A stretch of 64,000 nt of DNA from Petrolisthes cinctipes (GCA_033782935.1 JAWQEG010000526.1:1685388-1749387), one strand, 5' to 3'. Counted from the stretch's first letter, positions 1 to 11,168 are shown. The notes: generated from the letters alone by a model not told the origin. Translations and numbers: made by a program.

Positions 1-1
1 C

Positions 2-1243
2 GGACGATACGAGACTCGAACACCCCTCGACATAGACGTTAAAAATGCTTCGTTTGTAATGTTACATGCCACTGGTTCGGCCCCACTAGCCGGCCTCAAT
101 CCTTTCATTGTTCAAAAGGTAGTTGATGGCTGGGCTGGTGTGGTTGAATCTGTTAAAAAACTTGCCTCTGGAGATCTCTTAGTCAAAACATTTAATTCGA
201 AACAAGTAGCCACTTTGCTAAAATTACGTCAGATCCACAATTATGAAGTAGAAGCCAAGATTCCTCAAGCCATGAATTCCTGCAGGGGAGTAATCACCTG
301 TAGGGATTTAATGATGATGGAAGAAACTGAAATAATTGAGGAAATGAAAAATCAAGATATCATTGACGCTAGATTCATTACACGTTTAGAGGATGGTATA
401 AGGAAGAAGACTGCAACCCTAATTTTGACTTTTGGCAAAGTTTCACTTCCTGAAACTGTCAAAATAGGTTATGAAATTGTTAAAGTAAGACCCTTTATCC
501 CCAACCCTCTTAGATGCTTGAACTGTCAGATTTATGGACACGGAAATCGAACTTGTAAGGCTTCTTCTCCAGTGTGTGGCAGGTGCGCGACGCCTGGCCA
601 TGCTGAGGAAAAGTGCACATCAGTGGAGCTCTCCTGCTTTCATTGTAAGGGTACTCACTCCACTTCCTCGAGGGATTGTCCCAAGTGGAAGCTGGAGAAG
701 GAGGTCTGCTCAGTGAAGGCGGTGCGAGGTATCTCCTATCATGATGCGAGGAAGGCGGTGATGGGATCGCAAGCGACCCCATCACCCAATGTCTCGTATG
801 CATCGGCGGTGATATCTCGACCCGTGATGTGTACCATTAGTACGCAGACTGAGTCAGAGCCGAGCGAACAGGCTGATCACTCTACTTCTACACCTACTAT
901 CATTACCCCCTCTAAGACTATTACAAAATCTACTAACTCCTATTCTCAGGCTGCAGCTGCTTTGCAGTCAGAGAAACAACAAAAGAAGAAGTCAGACAAG
1001 AAAGATAAAGTAAACTACACCACCCTAAAACCTAAGTCACTTCCTTGCACACACCCTACTCCCACTTCATCGGGGGAGAGAAGGGATAGCTCTTCCTCGG
1101 TGGAGTCTGGGAGACTCACCATTGATGAGGAAGCAATGGATGTCTCCGGACGCAAGAACCGGGAAAGGTCCCCCGGTAGCTACTCGCCACGCGGCGGGCG
1201 GCACAAGAAGACTAAGCACGCAGGCCGACCCCGTAACTCTTAA
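2..1243 (+). CDS. LINE copy 1 ORF1, gag-like zinc-knuckle protein (5' partial)
   Basis: The frame is open from the first bases of the window, so the ATG at 59 is internal; the equivalent start in copy 2 is at 5848. The product is the RNA-binding ORF1 protein that packages the element's RNA. Three knuckles lie in a row at about 510-690: CLNC..H..C, CGRC..H..C and CFHC..H..C. The C-terminal third is Ser/Thr/Lys-rich, low-complexity and basic, ending in RGGRHKKTK. It differs from copy 2 by a few substitutions and one extra Gln codon. ORF2 starts 6 nt after the stop, which suggests termination-reinitiation (inference). Confidence 0.88.
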   Translation, partial: GRYETRTPLDIDVKNASFVMLHATGSAPLAGLNPFIVQKVVDGWAGVVESVKKLASGDLLVKTFNSKQVATLLKLRQIHNYEVEAKIPQAMNSCRGVITCRDLMMMEETEIIEEMKNQDIIDARFITRLEDGIRKKTATLILTFGKVSLPETVKIGYEIVKVRPFIPNPLRCLNCQIYGHGNRTCKASSPVCGRCATPGHAEEKCTSVELSCFHCKGTHSTSSRDCPKWKLEKEVCSVKAVRGISYHDARKAVMGSQATPSPNVSYASAVISRPVMCTISTQTESEPSEQADHSTSTPTIITPSKTITKSTNSYSQAAAALQSEKQQKKKSDKKDKVNYTTLKPKSLPCTHPTPTSSGERRDSSSSVESGRLTIDEEAMDVSGRKNRERSPGSYSPRGGRHKKTKHAGRPRNS

Positions 1244-1249
1244 ATCGCC

Positions 1250-4200
1250 ATGTTCACTGTACTACAGTGGAATTGTAGAAGTCTTGGGAATAAATTGAAC
1301 AACATATCAATATTATTACACACACACAGGCCAGACGTCGTCTGTTTACAGGAGACAGGGTTGGAGAATCACTCTGACCCAACACAATTTAAACATTACA
1401 ACGCATACAGGAGAAACGATGGACACGGAGTAGCAATATACACACACAAATCACATCCACAGACACAAATAACATTAAACACTACTCTGGAAGCCGTTGT
1501 TTGCAGAGTGAAAATACACAACACCTACATATCCATCTGCTCTCTTTACTGTCCGCCACGCGGCCCCATTGACAGTGATTTATTTCATAATTTATTTAGA
1601 CAACTGCATGGTAAAAAATTGGTACTGGGCGATTTTAATGCCCATCACTGTCAGTGGGGAAGCTTAAGAACTGATGCTCGCGGAGGGCAGATGGCAGACA
1701 TTATACAACAATCCAACCTCTGCCTCCTGAACGATGGTCAAGCCACCAGGGTTGACGATCGTTCTGGCAACTTTTCGGCCATCGATTTGTCTCTGGCCTC
1801 CCCGGATATACACCAGGATTTTTCTTGGCATCCTGAGTCCGACTCCCTTGGTAGTGACCACTTTCCCATCTGTCTCTCTTATTCAAGTCATACTGTTTCG
1901 GCCCCTTTGGTGCCAAAGTTCAATTTTAAGAGAGCAGATTGGGGGTCTTTCGGGAGGATCGTCGACCTAGATATGTCCGGGGAGACCATAGATGAAAAGA
2001 TGCGAAATTTAACACAAAACATTTTACACGCAGCTGAGGTTGCTATTCCCAAAACCTCTATAATTCGAAATAAGCGTGAAGCACATTGGTGGTCAACGGA
2101 TTGCCGAGAGGCATTAAGGAAGCGTAATAGGAGATACAGGATTTTTGACAAACAGCCCACTCAAAACAACTTTATAGCTTACAAACGGGCGAGGGCTGAG
2201 GCAAGGAGAGTAATTAATAGAGCTAAAAGGGACTCTTGGCGGTCGTTTGTGTCCACGGTGAATCGTTTTACACCACTTACAAAAGTCTGGTCCACTATAA
2301 AGATATTAAATAACAAACGCCCGTATACTCCCATCACCACTCTTCAAGTGGACAATAACATCTACGACGATCCCGTGGACGTAGCAAACGTACTTGCTAG
2401 GAGTTTCTCAAAAGTAAGTAGTTCAGCCAATTACGATCAACGTTTTCTCCATCACAAACGTATGGCTGAACTACAAGAGATAGACTTTGCCACAGAAGAC
2501 GTAGACTACCCATACAACCGGGAGTTTACGATAGACGAACTTCTCCTTGCCCTAAGATCCTGTAAAGACACCAGTCCTGGACCTGACATCATTACGTACG
2601 GTATGATCCGGCATCTTGGCCAGAATAACCTGGTCAAGTTGCTAGCACTGTATAATGAGATTTGGGTGTCTAACACCTTCCCAGACTCATGGCACTTTGC
2701 GTGGATCATACCGATACCTAAACAGTCTGGTCGTCTTGTGAATCCCAGTTCATTTCGACCTATTGCGTTGACTTCTTGCCTCTGTAAAGTCATGGAAAGA
2801 ATGATAAATAATAGGCTACTTTTTGTTTTAGAAGCGAAGGGTTTATTGAGTGATCGACAATGTGGCTTCCGGAAACACCGGAGCACAGTTGATCACTTGA
2901 TGAACCTGGAACATTGCATTTCAAAGGCATTTGCCAATAAAGAATTCATGGTAGGGGTGTTCTTGGACATCCATAAAGCCTATGACATGACATGGCGACA
3001 CGGTATTCTGATGAAGCTTCACGGTTATGGTTTAAGAGGTAATTTGCCCATTTTCATCAACAACTTTTTGCGTGACAGAACCTTTTCTGTCACCCTTCCC
3101 TGTAATGTAACATCGGACATTTTTGTCCAAGAGAACGGGGTGCCACAGGGAAGCATGCTTAGTCCTACACTTTTTAACATCATGATCAATGATATTCTGT
3201 CATCAGCTCTAGTTCCCAGGAATCTTAAATACTCGTTGTATGCTGATGATTGTGCAATGTGGCACTCGTCACCTAATGCACAGTTTTCAGTAGGACGGAT
3301 TCAAGCAGCGCTTGAATCTGTCCACCAATGGGCCTTACAGTGGGGCTTTAAGTTTTCCGTTCCTAAGTGTACCGGAGTAATTTTCAGTAAACGTAGAGTA
3401 CCTCAAATTAACGTAACGTTAGATGGCCAACCGGTACCATTTCATAATTCTGTTAAATTTTTAGGAATTCATTTTGACCAAAGGTTAAATTTTACACATC
3501 ATGTTAATAATTTGCTTGTTCGTTGTGAAAAACCTTTAAATGTCCTTAAGTACCTATCAGGTACCACATGGGGAGCCGACAGGAAATCTTTATTAATGGT
3601 GTATAAAACCCTAATTCGTACAAAGCTAGACTATGGCTCACAGGTGTATGGGTCGGCATCAGATACAACACTAGGAAGATTGGATGTATTTCAGAACAAA
3701 TGTTTACGTGTGTGTTTGGGAGCTCTGAAGTGTACACGTGTAGCTAGGATGGAGGTGGAGGCGAACATAACTCCTCTCCGACTTCGACGGGATCAACTCG
3801 CACTCAACACCGCTATGTCAACGATCCGGAAGTCGGAGATCGGCAACGTAGCCAGTGCCTCCCTCCAACAACATCACCACCTTCAACACGGAAGACGGAG
3901 GCCACTGGCTGTGCGCCTCCACCTGCTAGCCGAACAACTACAAATAGACCTTGGGGACTGCGACAAGTTTACCATCAACGAGATACCACCGTGGGAGACA
4001 CCCAACTTCGGCGTCAACACATCGTGGTTACCATCATCAAAAGAAAAGGCGCCGGAGTTGGAGATACACCACCTGTTTGGTGGTATCATCCGCAGTCACC
4101 TGGGGTCTCATCACGTGTACACTGACGGCTCCAAGTCAGATGAATGTGTGGGTGCGAGTGTATGGTCGAGTGAATGTGAACATAGGTACAGATTGCCGAT

Positions 4201-4930
4201 ACATACATCTGTGTTTACAGCAGAACTTTTCGCTATAGACAAAGCCATAGACTATGCACTGAATTCTCTTCATAATTCAATAGTCATTTTCTCAGACTCC
4301 AAGTCAGCCCTTCAGGCAATTAACTCATGTCAAACTATTTCCAATGAAATCCAGGGTCGCATCATTAATAAGTTGCACTTATGCAACAAGTCCTTTACTC
4401 TGATCTGGGTGCCCGGGCATTGTCGTATTTATGGCAATGAACGGGCAGACTTACTTGCAAAATCGGCTGTAGAGCTCGAGGTTACTTGGGACGTCCCTCG
4501 TGATTTACAGTCGTGTCTATCCCTCGGAAAGAAATCAATTAATCTTCTGTGGCAAGGTCAGTGGACCAGACTAAACATCTCTACCATCAAGCCTCAACTG
4601 GGTGATTGGGCCACTGCCAACCGGCCCAATCGACTAGAAGAAAGAATACTGGCAAGAATAAGAACAAACTGCACCAGGATAACTCATTTAGAACCATATA
4701 TAGACAAACGTTTTCCACCGCATTGTAACACCTGCAATGCGGTGTTATCTATCAGTCATATCATCCTGCATTGTCGGCGATTTGTGGGGGAACGTGCTTC
4801 CCTCATAAGTTACTGTGATGCAGTAAAAGTCCCCTTCACACTCTCAGCTCTCTTAGGTGATGGGGATGGTGGTGTGACTGATAAATTGATGACTTTCTTG
4901 AGGGAGACCGAACTGATCAGAGTGATGTGA
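1250..4930 (+). CDS. LINE copy 1 ORF2: APE endonuclease, reverse transcriptase, RNase H
   Basis: 1226 aa, uninterrupted. EN (about residues 1-225): QWNCRSL near the N terminus, the QET glutamate (E35), GDFNAHH from about 127, and SDH from about 202. RT (about 430-730): FRPIALTS, LDIHKAYD, GVPQGSMLSPTLFN and the catalytic YADD near 663. RNase H (about 950-1085): YTDGSK, TAELFAI, FSDSKSAL and NERADLLAK, supplying the D-E-D-D residues. A C-terminal CNTC(x7)H(x4)C knuckle lies near 1160, as is usual for this clade. The protein would nick the target and reverse-transcribe the element RNA from that nick. The motifs look catalytically complete; whether it is active is unknown. Confidence 0.92.
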   Translation: MFTVLQWNCRSLGNKLNNISILLHTHRPDVVCLQETGLENHSDPTQFKHYNAYRRNDGHGVAIYTHKSHPQTQITLNTTLEAVVCRVKIHNTYISICSLYCPPRGPIDSDLFHNLFRQLHGKKLVLGDFNAHHCQWGSLRTDARGGQMADIIQQSNLCLLNDGQATRVDDRSGNFSAIDLSLASPDIHQDFSWHPESDSLGSDHFPICLSYSSHTVSAPLVPKFNFKRADWGSFGRIVDLDMSGETIDEKMRNLTQNILHAAEVAIPKTSIIRNKREAHWWSTDCREALRKRNRRYRIFDKQPTQNNFIAYKRARAEARRVINRAKRDSWRSFVSTVNRFTPLTKVWSTIKILNNKRPYTPITTLQVDNNIYDDPVDVANVLARSFSKVSSSANYDQRFLHHKRMAELQEIDFATEDVDYPYNREFTIDELLLALRSCKDTSPGPDIITYGMIRHLGQNNLVKLLALYNEIWVSNTFPDSWHFAWIIPIPKQSGRLVNPSSFRPIALTSCLCKVMERMINNRLLFVLEAKGLLSDRQCGFRKHRSTVDHLMNLEHCISKAFANKEFMVGVFLDIHKAYDMTWRHGILMKLHGYGLRGNLPIFINNFLRDRTFSVTLPCNVTSDIFVQENGVPQGSMLSPTLFNIMINDILSSALVPRNLKYSLYADDCAMWHSSPNAQFSVGRIQAALESVHQWALQWGFKFSVPKCTGVIFSKRRVPQINVTLDGQPVPFHNSVKFLGIHFDQRLNFTHHVNNLLVRCEKPLNVLKYLSGTTWGADRKSLLMVYKTLIRTKLDYGSQVYGSASDTTLGRLDVFQNKCLRVCLGALKCTRVARMEVEANITPLRLRRDQLALNTAMSTIRKSEIGNVASASLQQHHHLQHGRRRPLAVRLHLLAEQLQIDLGDCDKFTINEIPPWETPNFGVNTSWLPSSKEKAPELEIHHLFGGIIRSHLGSHHVYTDGSKSDECVGASVWSSECEHRYRLPIHTSVFTAELFAIDKAIDYALNSLHNSIVIFSDSKSALQAINSCQTISNEIQGRIINKLHLCNKSFTLIWVPGHCRIYGNERADLLAKSAVELEVTWDVPRDLQSCLSLGKKSINLLWQGQWTRLNISTIKPQLGDWATANRPNRLEERILARIRTNCTRITHLEPYIDKRFPPHCNTCNAVLSISHIILHCRRFVGERASLISYCDAVKVPFTLSALLGDGDGGVTDKLMTFLRETELIRVM

Positions 4931-5373
4931 CTTTTTATTACTATTGTTACCATTTTGTATGACTATTTTTCAATTATGAATATTATAAATTATGTGTTGT
5001 ATATATTGTATATTATGATGTATTAGCTAGGTTTAGCGATTGTCTAATATAGGTTTAGCGATTTGTCTGTCTAGGTTTAGCGATTGGCTGGTATAGGTAT
5101 TAGTCTAGTTAGCTATTGGTTGAGTAGGTACATAGATTAGTTTATTAGCTAGGATGTACAATTTTGTATATAAAGTTACAAAAGAAAACCAAAAACAATT
5201 AGTATATAAGTATAATTTTAAGTTTAAATGTAACAGAAATAATTATAATAATAATAAAAATAATAATAAAAATAAATGCATAAAATAATATGCAAGATGT
5301 TCAATTTAAAATAATAATAAATAAATAAAATAACAAATAAATTTCAAAAATAAATAAAATAAAATAAAATAAA

Positions 5374-5406
5374 GGCCTTAATGACCAACACCAAGGTCGA
5401 TAGGCC
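5374..5406 (+). promoter_or_regulatory. 3' terminal hairpin of LINE copy 1
   Basis: A 33-nt segment immediately before the poly(A). GGCCT pairs with AGGCC and an inner GACC pairs with GGTC around an 8-nt loop. The same structure sits at the same place in copies 2 and 3. A conserved 3' stem-loop is a plausible recognition site for the element's own RT (inference). Confidence 0.6.
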
Positions 5407-5409
5407 AGG

Positions 5410-5456
<47 letters not shown>

Positions 5457-5457
<1 letters not shown>

Positions 5458-5465
5458 ATTCTTCT
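5457..5465 (+). repeat. 5' target-site duplication of LINE copy 2 (CATTCTTCT)
   Basis: CATTCTTCT follows the copy 1 poly(A) and recurs exactly after the copy 2 poly(A) at 11392-11400. It brackets copy 2 as expected for target-primed insertion. Confidence 0.75.
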
Positions 5466-5847
5466 GGGACTTTGAGACTGGGTCGTGGAGAGAGAGGTCG
5501 TATGCTTTTTGCTCTCTCCTCTAGCTGCCAGGGCCTGCCGCACCGGCAGTAGCTTCTTTTTTTTCGCCCTTCTGGTGACCACTAGGTTTAGCTAGTAGTC
5601 ATTCCCTCCATAGCTGGTAGTAGATATAGTAGGTGTCTATATCTTTATATTGAGATCAACTTTGCCTCCTGCCTATGGTGGACTCCCCCACTGATAGCTC
5701 TGGGTGTGGTTAAACACAGACGGACCACCTTAGTGTGGGTTGAGAGGTTGATCTCAAACATTAGTTGATTAGGGCTGGTTATTATCCTTTTCTGGTGTTT
5801 TCTTTTCTCCTTCCCACTTCCCCCTATCCTTGGGGGAAGTGGTTACT

Positions 5848-7161
5848 ATGTTGCCTTCCCTCCCAACCCCTCCTCCGTATAGCGGAGGAGGCGGCCATGA
5901 CCGACCACCACCACGAACCGACGGACGATACGAGACTCGAACACCCCTCGACATAGACGTTAAAAATGCTTCGTTTGTAATGTTACATGCCACTGGTTCG
6001 GCCCCACTAGCCGGCCTCAATCCTTTCATTGTTCAAAAGGTAGTTGATGGCTGGGCTGGTGTGGTTGAATCTGTTAAAAAACTTGCCTCTGGAGATCTCT
6101 TAGTCAAAACATTTAATTCGAAACAAGTAGCCACTTTGCTAAAATTACGTCAGATCCACAATTATGAAGTAGAAGCCAAGATTCCTCAAGCCATGAATTC
6201 CTGCAGGGGAGTAATCACCTGTAGGGATTTAATGATGATGGAAGAAACTGAAATAATTGAGGAAATGAAAAATCAAGATATCATTGACGCTAGATTCATT
6301 ACACGTTTAGAGGATGGTATAAGGAAGAAGACTGCAACCCTAATTTTGACTTTTGGCAAAGTTTCACTTCCTGAAACTGTCAAAATAGGTTATGAAATTG
6401 TTAAAGTAAGACCCTTTATCCCCAACCCTCTTAGATGCTTGAACTGTCAGATTTATGGACACGGAAATCGAACTTGTAAGGCTTCTTCTCCAGTGTGTGG
6501 CAGGTGCGCGACGCCTGGCCATGCTGAGGAAAAGTGCACATCAGTGGAGCTCTCCTGCTTTCATTGTAAGGGTACTCACTCCACTTCCTCGAGGGATTGT
6601 CCCAAGTGGAAGCTGGAGAAGGAGGTCTGCTCAGTGAAGGCAGTGCGAGGTATCTCCTATCATGATGCGAGGAAGGCGGTGATGGGATCGCAAGCGACCC
6701 CATCACCCAATGTCTCGTATGCATCGGCGGTGATATCTCGACCCGTGATGTGTACCATTAGTACTCAGACTGAGTCAGAGCCGAGCGAACAGGCTGATCA
6801 CTCTACTACTACACCTACTATCATTACCCCCTCTAAGACTATTACCAAATCTACTAACTCCTATTCTCAGGCTGCAGCTGCTTTGCAGTCAGAGAAACAA
6901 AAGAAGAAGTCAGACAAGAAAGATAAAGTAAACTACACCACCCTAAAACCAAAGTCACTTCCTTGCACACACCCTACTCCCACTTCATCGGGGGAGAGAA
7001 GGGATAGCTCTTCCTCGGTGGAGTCTGGGAGACTCACCATTGATGAGGAAGCAATGGATGTCTCCGGACGCAAGAACCGGGAAAGGTCCCCCGGTAGCTA
7101 CTCGCCACGCGGCGGGCGGCACAAGAAGACTAAGCACGCAGGCCGACCCCGTAACTCTTAA
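5848..7161 (+). CDS. LINE copy 2 ORF1, gag-like zinc-knuckle protein
   Basis: 437 aa from the ATG at 5848; the frame extends a few codons further upstream but without an earlier ATG. The N terminus is Pro/Gly-rich, followed by the conserved globular part, three CCHC-type knuckles (about 6430-6600) and a basic Ser/Thr-rich tail. An ATG in another frame at 5898 stops quickly and is not the start. It is separated from ORF2 by the six bases between the TAA at 7159-7161 and the ATG at 7168. Confidence 0.9.
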   Translation: MLPSLPTPPPYSGGGGHDRPPPRTDGRYETRTPLDIDVKNASFVMLHATGSAPLAGLNPFIVQKVVDGWAGVVESVKKLASGDLLVKTFNSKQVATLLKLRQIHNYEVEAKIPQAMNSCRGVITCRDLMMMEETEIIEEMKNQDIIDARFITRLEDGIRKKTATLILTFGKVSLPETVKIGYEIVKVRPFIPNPLRCLNCQIYGHGNRTCKASSPVCGRCATPGHAEEKCTSVELSCFHCKGTHSTSSRDCPKWKLEKEVCSVKAVRGISYHDARKAVMGSQATPSPNVSYASAVISRPVMCTISTQTESEPSEQADHSTTTPTIITPSKTITKSTNSYSQAAAALQSEKQKKKSDKKDKVNYTTLKPKSLPCTHPTPTSSGERRDSSSSVESGRLTIDEEAMDVSGRKNRERSPGSYSPRGGRHKKTKHAGRPRNS

Positions 7162-7167
7162 ATCGCC

Positions 7168-10100
7168 ATGTTCACTGTACTACAGTGGAATTGTAGAAGT
7201 CTTGGGAATAAATTGAACAACATATCAATATTATTACACACACACAGGCCAGACGTCGTCTGTTTACAGGAGACAGGGTTGGAGAATCACTCTGACCCAA
7301 CACAATTTAAACACTACAACGCATACAGGAGAAACGATGGACACGGAGTAGCAATATACACACACAAATCATATCCACAAACACAAATAACATTAAACAC
7401 TACTCTGGAAGCCGTTGCTTGCAGAGTGAAATTACACAACACCTACATATCCATCTGCTCTCTTTACTGTCCGCCACGCGGCCCCATTGACAGTGATTTA
7501 TTTCATAATCTATTCAGTCAACTAACAGGTAAAAGATTAATACTGGGCGACTTTAATGCCCATCACTGTCAGTGGGGAAGCTTAAGAACTGATGCTCGCG
7601 GAGGGCAGATGGCAGACATTATACTACAATCCAACCTCTGCCTCCTGAACGATGGCCAAGCCACCAGGGTTGACGATCGTTCTGGCAACTTTTCGTCTAT
7701 CGATTTGTCTCTGGCCTCCCCGGATATACACCAGGATTTTTCTTGGCATCCTGAGTCCGACTCCCTTGGTAGTGACCACTTTCCCATCTGTCTCTCTTAT
7801 TCAAGTCATACTGTTTCGGCCCCTTTGGTGCCAAAGTTCAATTTTAAGAGAGCAGATTGGGGGTCTTTCGGGAGGATCGTCGACCTGGATATATCCGGGG
7901 AGACCATAGATGAAAAGATGCGAAATGTAACACAAAACATTTTACACGCAGCTGAGGTTGCTATTCCCAAAACCTCTATAATTCGAAATAAGCGTGAAGC
8001 ACATTGGTGGTCAACGGATTGCCGAGAGGCATTAAGGAAGCGTAATAGGAGATACAGGATTTTTGACAAACAGCCCACTCAGAACAACTTTATAGCTTAC
8101 AAACGGGCGAGGGCTGAGGCAAGGAGAGTAATTAATAGAGCTAAAAGGGACTCTTGGCGGTCGTTTGTGTCCACGGTGAATCGTTTTACACCACTTACAA
8201 AAGTCTGGTCCACTATAAAGATATTAAATAACAAACGCCCGTATACTCCCATCACCACTCTTCAAGTGGACAACAACATCTACGACGATCCCGTGGACGT
8301 AGCAAACGTACTTGCCAGGAGTTTCTCAAAAGTAAGTAGTTCAGCCAATTACGACCAACGTTTTCTCCATCACAAACGTATGGCTGAACTACAAGAGATA
8401 GACTTTGCCACAGAAGACGTAGACTACCCATACAACCGGGAGTTTACGATAGACGAACTTCTCCTTGCCCTAAGATCCTGTAAAGACACCAGTCCTGGAC
8501 CTGACACCATCACGTACGGTATGATCCGGCATCTTGGCCAGGATAACCTGGTCAAGTTGCTAGCACTGTACAATGAGATTTGGGTGTCTAACATCTTCCC
8601 AAACTCATGGCACTTTGCGTGGATCATACCGATACCTAAACAGTCTGGTCGTCTTGTGAATCCCAGTTCATTTCGACCTATTGCGTTGACTTCTTGCCTC
8701 TGTAAAGTCATGGAAAGAATGATAAATAATAGGCTACTTTTTGTTTTAGAAGCGAAGGGTTTATTGAGTGATCGACAATGTGGCTTCCGGAGACACCGGA
8801 GCACAGTTGATCACTTGATGAACCTGGAACATTGTATTTCAAAGGCATTTGCCAATAAAGAATTCATGGTAGGGGTGTTCTTGGACATCCATAAAGCCTA
8901 TGACATGACATGGCGACACGGTATTCTGATGAAGCTTCACGGTTATGGTTTAAGAGGTAATTTGCCCATTTTCATCAACAACTTTTTGCGTGACAGAACC
9001 TTTTCTGTCACCCTTCCCTGTAATGTAACATCGGACATTTTTGTCCAAGAGAACGGGGTGCCACAGGGAAGCGTGCTTAGTTCTACACTTTTTAACATCA
9101 TGATCAATGATATTCTGTCATCAGCTCTAGTTCCCAAGAATCTTAAATACTCGTTGTATGCTGATGATTGTGCAATGTGGCACTCGTCACGTAATGCACA
9201 GTTTTCAGTAGGACGGATTCAAGCAGCGCTTGATTCTGTCCACCAATGGGCCTTACAGTGGGGCTTTAAGTTTTCCGTTCCTAAGTGTACCGGAGTAATT
9301 TTTAGTAAACGTAGAGTACCTCAAATTAACGTAACGTTAGATGGCCAACCGGTACCATTTCATAATTCTGTTAAATTTTTAGGAATTCATTTTGACCAGA
9401 GATTAAATTTTACACATCATATTAATAACTTGCTTGTTCGTTGTGAAAAACCTTTAAATGTCCTTAAGTACCTATCAGGTACCACATGGGGAGCCGACAG
9501 GAAATCTTTATTAATGGTGTATAAGACCCTTATTCGTACAAAGCTAGACTATGGCTCACAGGTGTATGGATCGGCATCAGATACAACATTAGGAAGATTG
9601 GATGTGTACCAGAATAAATGTTTACGTGTGTGTTTGGGAGCTCTGAAGTGTACACGTGTAGCTAGGATGGAGGTGGAGGCGAACATACCTCCTCTCCGAC
9701 TTCGACGGGATCAACTCGCACTCAACACCGCTATGGCAACGATCCGGAAGTCGGAGATCGGTAACGTGGCCAGTGCCTCCCTTCAACAACATCACTACCT
9801 TCACCACGGAAGACGGAGGCCACTGGCTGTGCGCCTCCACCAGCTAGAACAACAACTACAAATTGACCTCGGGGACTGCGACAAATTTACCATCTGCAAG
9901 ATACCACCGTGGGAGACACCCAACTTCGGCGTCAACACATCGTGGTTACCATCATCGAAAGAAAAGGCGCCGGAGTTGGAGATACACCACCTGTTTGGTG
10001 ATATCATTCGCAGTCACCTGGGGTCTCACCACGTGTACACTGACGGCTCCAAGTCGGATGAAAGCGTGGGTTCGAGTGTATGGTCGAGTGAATGTGAACT

Positions 10101-10848
10101 TAGGTACAGATTGCCGATACATACATCTGTGTTTACAGCAGAACTTTTTGCAATTGACAAAGCCATAGACTATGCACTAAATTCTCGTTATAATTCAATA
10201 GTCATTTTCTCAGACTCCAAGTCAGCCCTTCAGGCAATTAACTCATGTCAAACTATTTCTAATGAAATCCAGGGTCGCATCATTAATAAGTTGCACTTAT
10301 GCAACAAGTCCTTCACTCTGATCTGGGTGCCCGGGCATTGTCGTATTTATGGCAATGAACGGGCAGACTTACTTGCGAAATCGGCTGTAGAGCTCGAGGT
10401 TACTTGGGACGTCCCTCGTGATCTACAGTCGTGTCTATCCCTCGGAAAGAAATCAATTAATCTTCTGTGGCAAGGTCAGTGGACCAGACTTAACATCAAC
10501 ACCATCAAGCCTCAACTAGGTAATTGGGCCACTGCCAACCGGCCCAATCGATTAGAAGAACGTATCCTGGCAAGACTGAGAACAAACTGCACCAGAATAA
10601 CTCATCTAGAACCATATATAGACAAACGTTTTCCACCGCATTGTAACACCTGCAATGCGGTGTTATCTATCAGTCATATCATCCTGCATTGTCGGCGATT
10701 TGTGGGGGAACGTGCTTCCCTCATAAGTTACTGTGATGCAGTAAAAGTCCCCTTCACACTCTCAGCTCTCTTAGGTGATGGGGATGGTGGTGTGACTGAT
10801 AAATTGATGACTTTCTTGAGGGAGACCGAACTGATCAGAGTGATGTGA
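7168..10848 (+). CDS. LINE copy 2 ORF2: APE endonuclease, reverse transcriptase, RNase H
   Basis: 1226 aa, the same length and domain order as copy 1, with no stop or frameshift. QET, GDFNAHH and SDH (EN), YADD (RT), the four acidic RNase H residues and the C-terminal CNTC..H..C knuckle are all present. Substitutions relative to copy 1 are scattered and conservative (for example Q/L, D/N, F/Y), consistent with two lineages evolving under coding constraint rather than two copies of one fresh duplication (inference). The Pro-to-Ser change in the PQG-containing motif is the one change in a strongly conserved block. Confidence 0.92.
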   Translation: MFTVLQWNCRSLGNKLNNISILLHTHRPDVVCLQETGLENHSDPTQFKHYNAYRRNDGHGVAIYTHKSYPQTQITLNTTLEAVACRVKLHNTYISICSLYCPPRGPIDSDLFHNLFSQLTGKRLILGDFNAHHCQWGSLRTDARGGQMADIILQSNLCLLNDGQATRVDDRSGNFSSIDLSLASPDIHQDFSWHPESDSLGSDHFPICLSYSSHTVSAPLVPKFNFKRADWGSFGRIVDLDISGETIDEKMRNVTQNILHAAEVAIPKTSIIRNKREAHWWSTDCREALRKRNRRYRIFDKQPTQNNFIAYKRARAEARRVINRAKRDSWRSFVSTVNRFTPLTKVWSTIKILNNKRPYTPITTLQVDNNIYDDPVDVANVLARSFSKVSSSANYDQRFLHHKRMAELQEIDFATEDVDYPYNREFTIDELLLALRSCKDTSPGPDTITYGMIRHLGQDNLVKLLALYNEIWVSNIFPNSWHFAWIIPIPKQSGRLVNPSSFRPIALTSCLCKVMERMINNRLLFVLEAKGLLSDRQCGFRRHRSTVDHLMNLEHCISKAFANKEFMVGVFLDIHKAYDMTWRHGILMKLHGYGLRGNLPIFINNFLRDRTFSVTLPCNVTSDIFVQENGVPQGSVLSSTLFNIMINDILSSALVPKNLKYSLYADDCAMWHSSRNAQFSVGRIQAALDSVHQWALQWGFKFSVPKCTGVIFSKRRVPQINVTLDGQPVPFHNSVKFLGIHFDQRLNFTHHINNLLVRCEKPLNVLKYLSGTTWGADRKSLLMVYKTLIRTKLDYGSQVYGSASDTTLGRLDVYQNKCLRVCLGALKCTRVARMEVEANIPPLRLRRDQLALNTAMATIRKSEIGNVASASLQQHHYLHHGRRRPLAVRLHQLEQQLQIDLGDCDKFTICKIPPWETPNFGVNTSWLPSSKEKAPELEIHHLFGDIIRSHLGSHHVYTDGSKSDESVGSSVWSSECELRYRLPIHTSVFTAELFAIDKAIDYALNSRYNSIVIFSDSKSALQAINSCQTISNEIQGRIINKLHLCNKSFTLIWVPGHCRIYGNERADLLAKSAVELEVTWDVPRDLQSCLSLGKKSINLLWQGQWTRLNINTIKPQLGNWATANRPNRLEERILARLRTNCTRITHLEPYIDKRFPPHCNTCNAVLSISHIILHCRRFVGERASLISYCDAVKVPFTLSALLGDGDGGVTDKLMTFLRETELIRVM

Positions 10849-11168
10849 CTTTTTATTTCTATTGTTACCATTTTTGTATGCTTATTTTTCAATTATGAAT
10901 GCTATAAATTATGTGTTGTATATATTGTATATTATGATGTATTAGCTAGGTTTAGCGATTGTCTAATATAGGTTTAGCGATTTGTCTGTCTAGGTTTAGC
11001 GATTGGCTGGAATAGGTATTAGTCTAGTTAGCTATTGGTTGAGTAGGTACATAGATTAGTTTATTAGCTAGGATGTTAAATTAAGAAATATTATTTGTAT
11101 GAAAGTACAAAATACGAAAATTATTATATATGTTTAGTTTTAAGTTTCAATGTAATAATAATAATAAT

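Larger units (their letters stand above)
1..5455 (+). mobile_element. I-group-like LINE, copy 1 (5' end outside window)
   Basis: Non-LTR retrotransposon with ORF1 (gag-like), a 6-nt gap, ORF2 (EN-RT-RNase H), an AT-rich 3' UTR and an A46 tail (5410-5455). Position 1 corresponds to 5922 of copy 2, so about 456 bp of its 5' end lies upstream of the window. Both ORFs are open. The 3' UTR carries three copies of a TAGGTTTAGCGATT-like motif (about 5027-5078), then runs of TAA/AATAAA, then a terminal hairpin. An RNase H domain after the RT points to the I group (I, Ingi, Loa, Nimb and relatives) rather than Jockey proper or CR1. The exact family is not assigned. Confidence 0.92.
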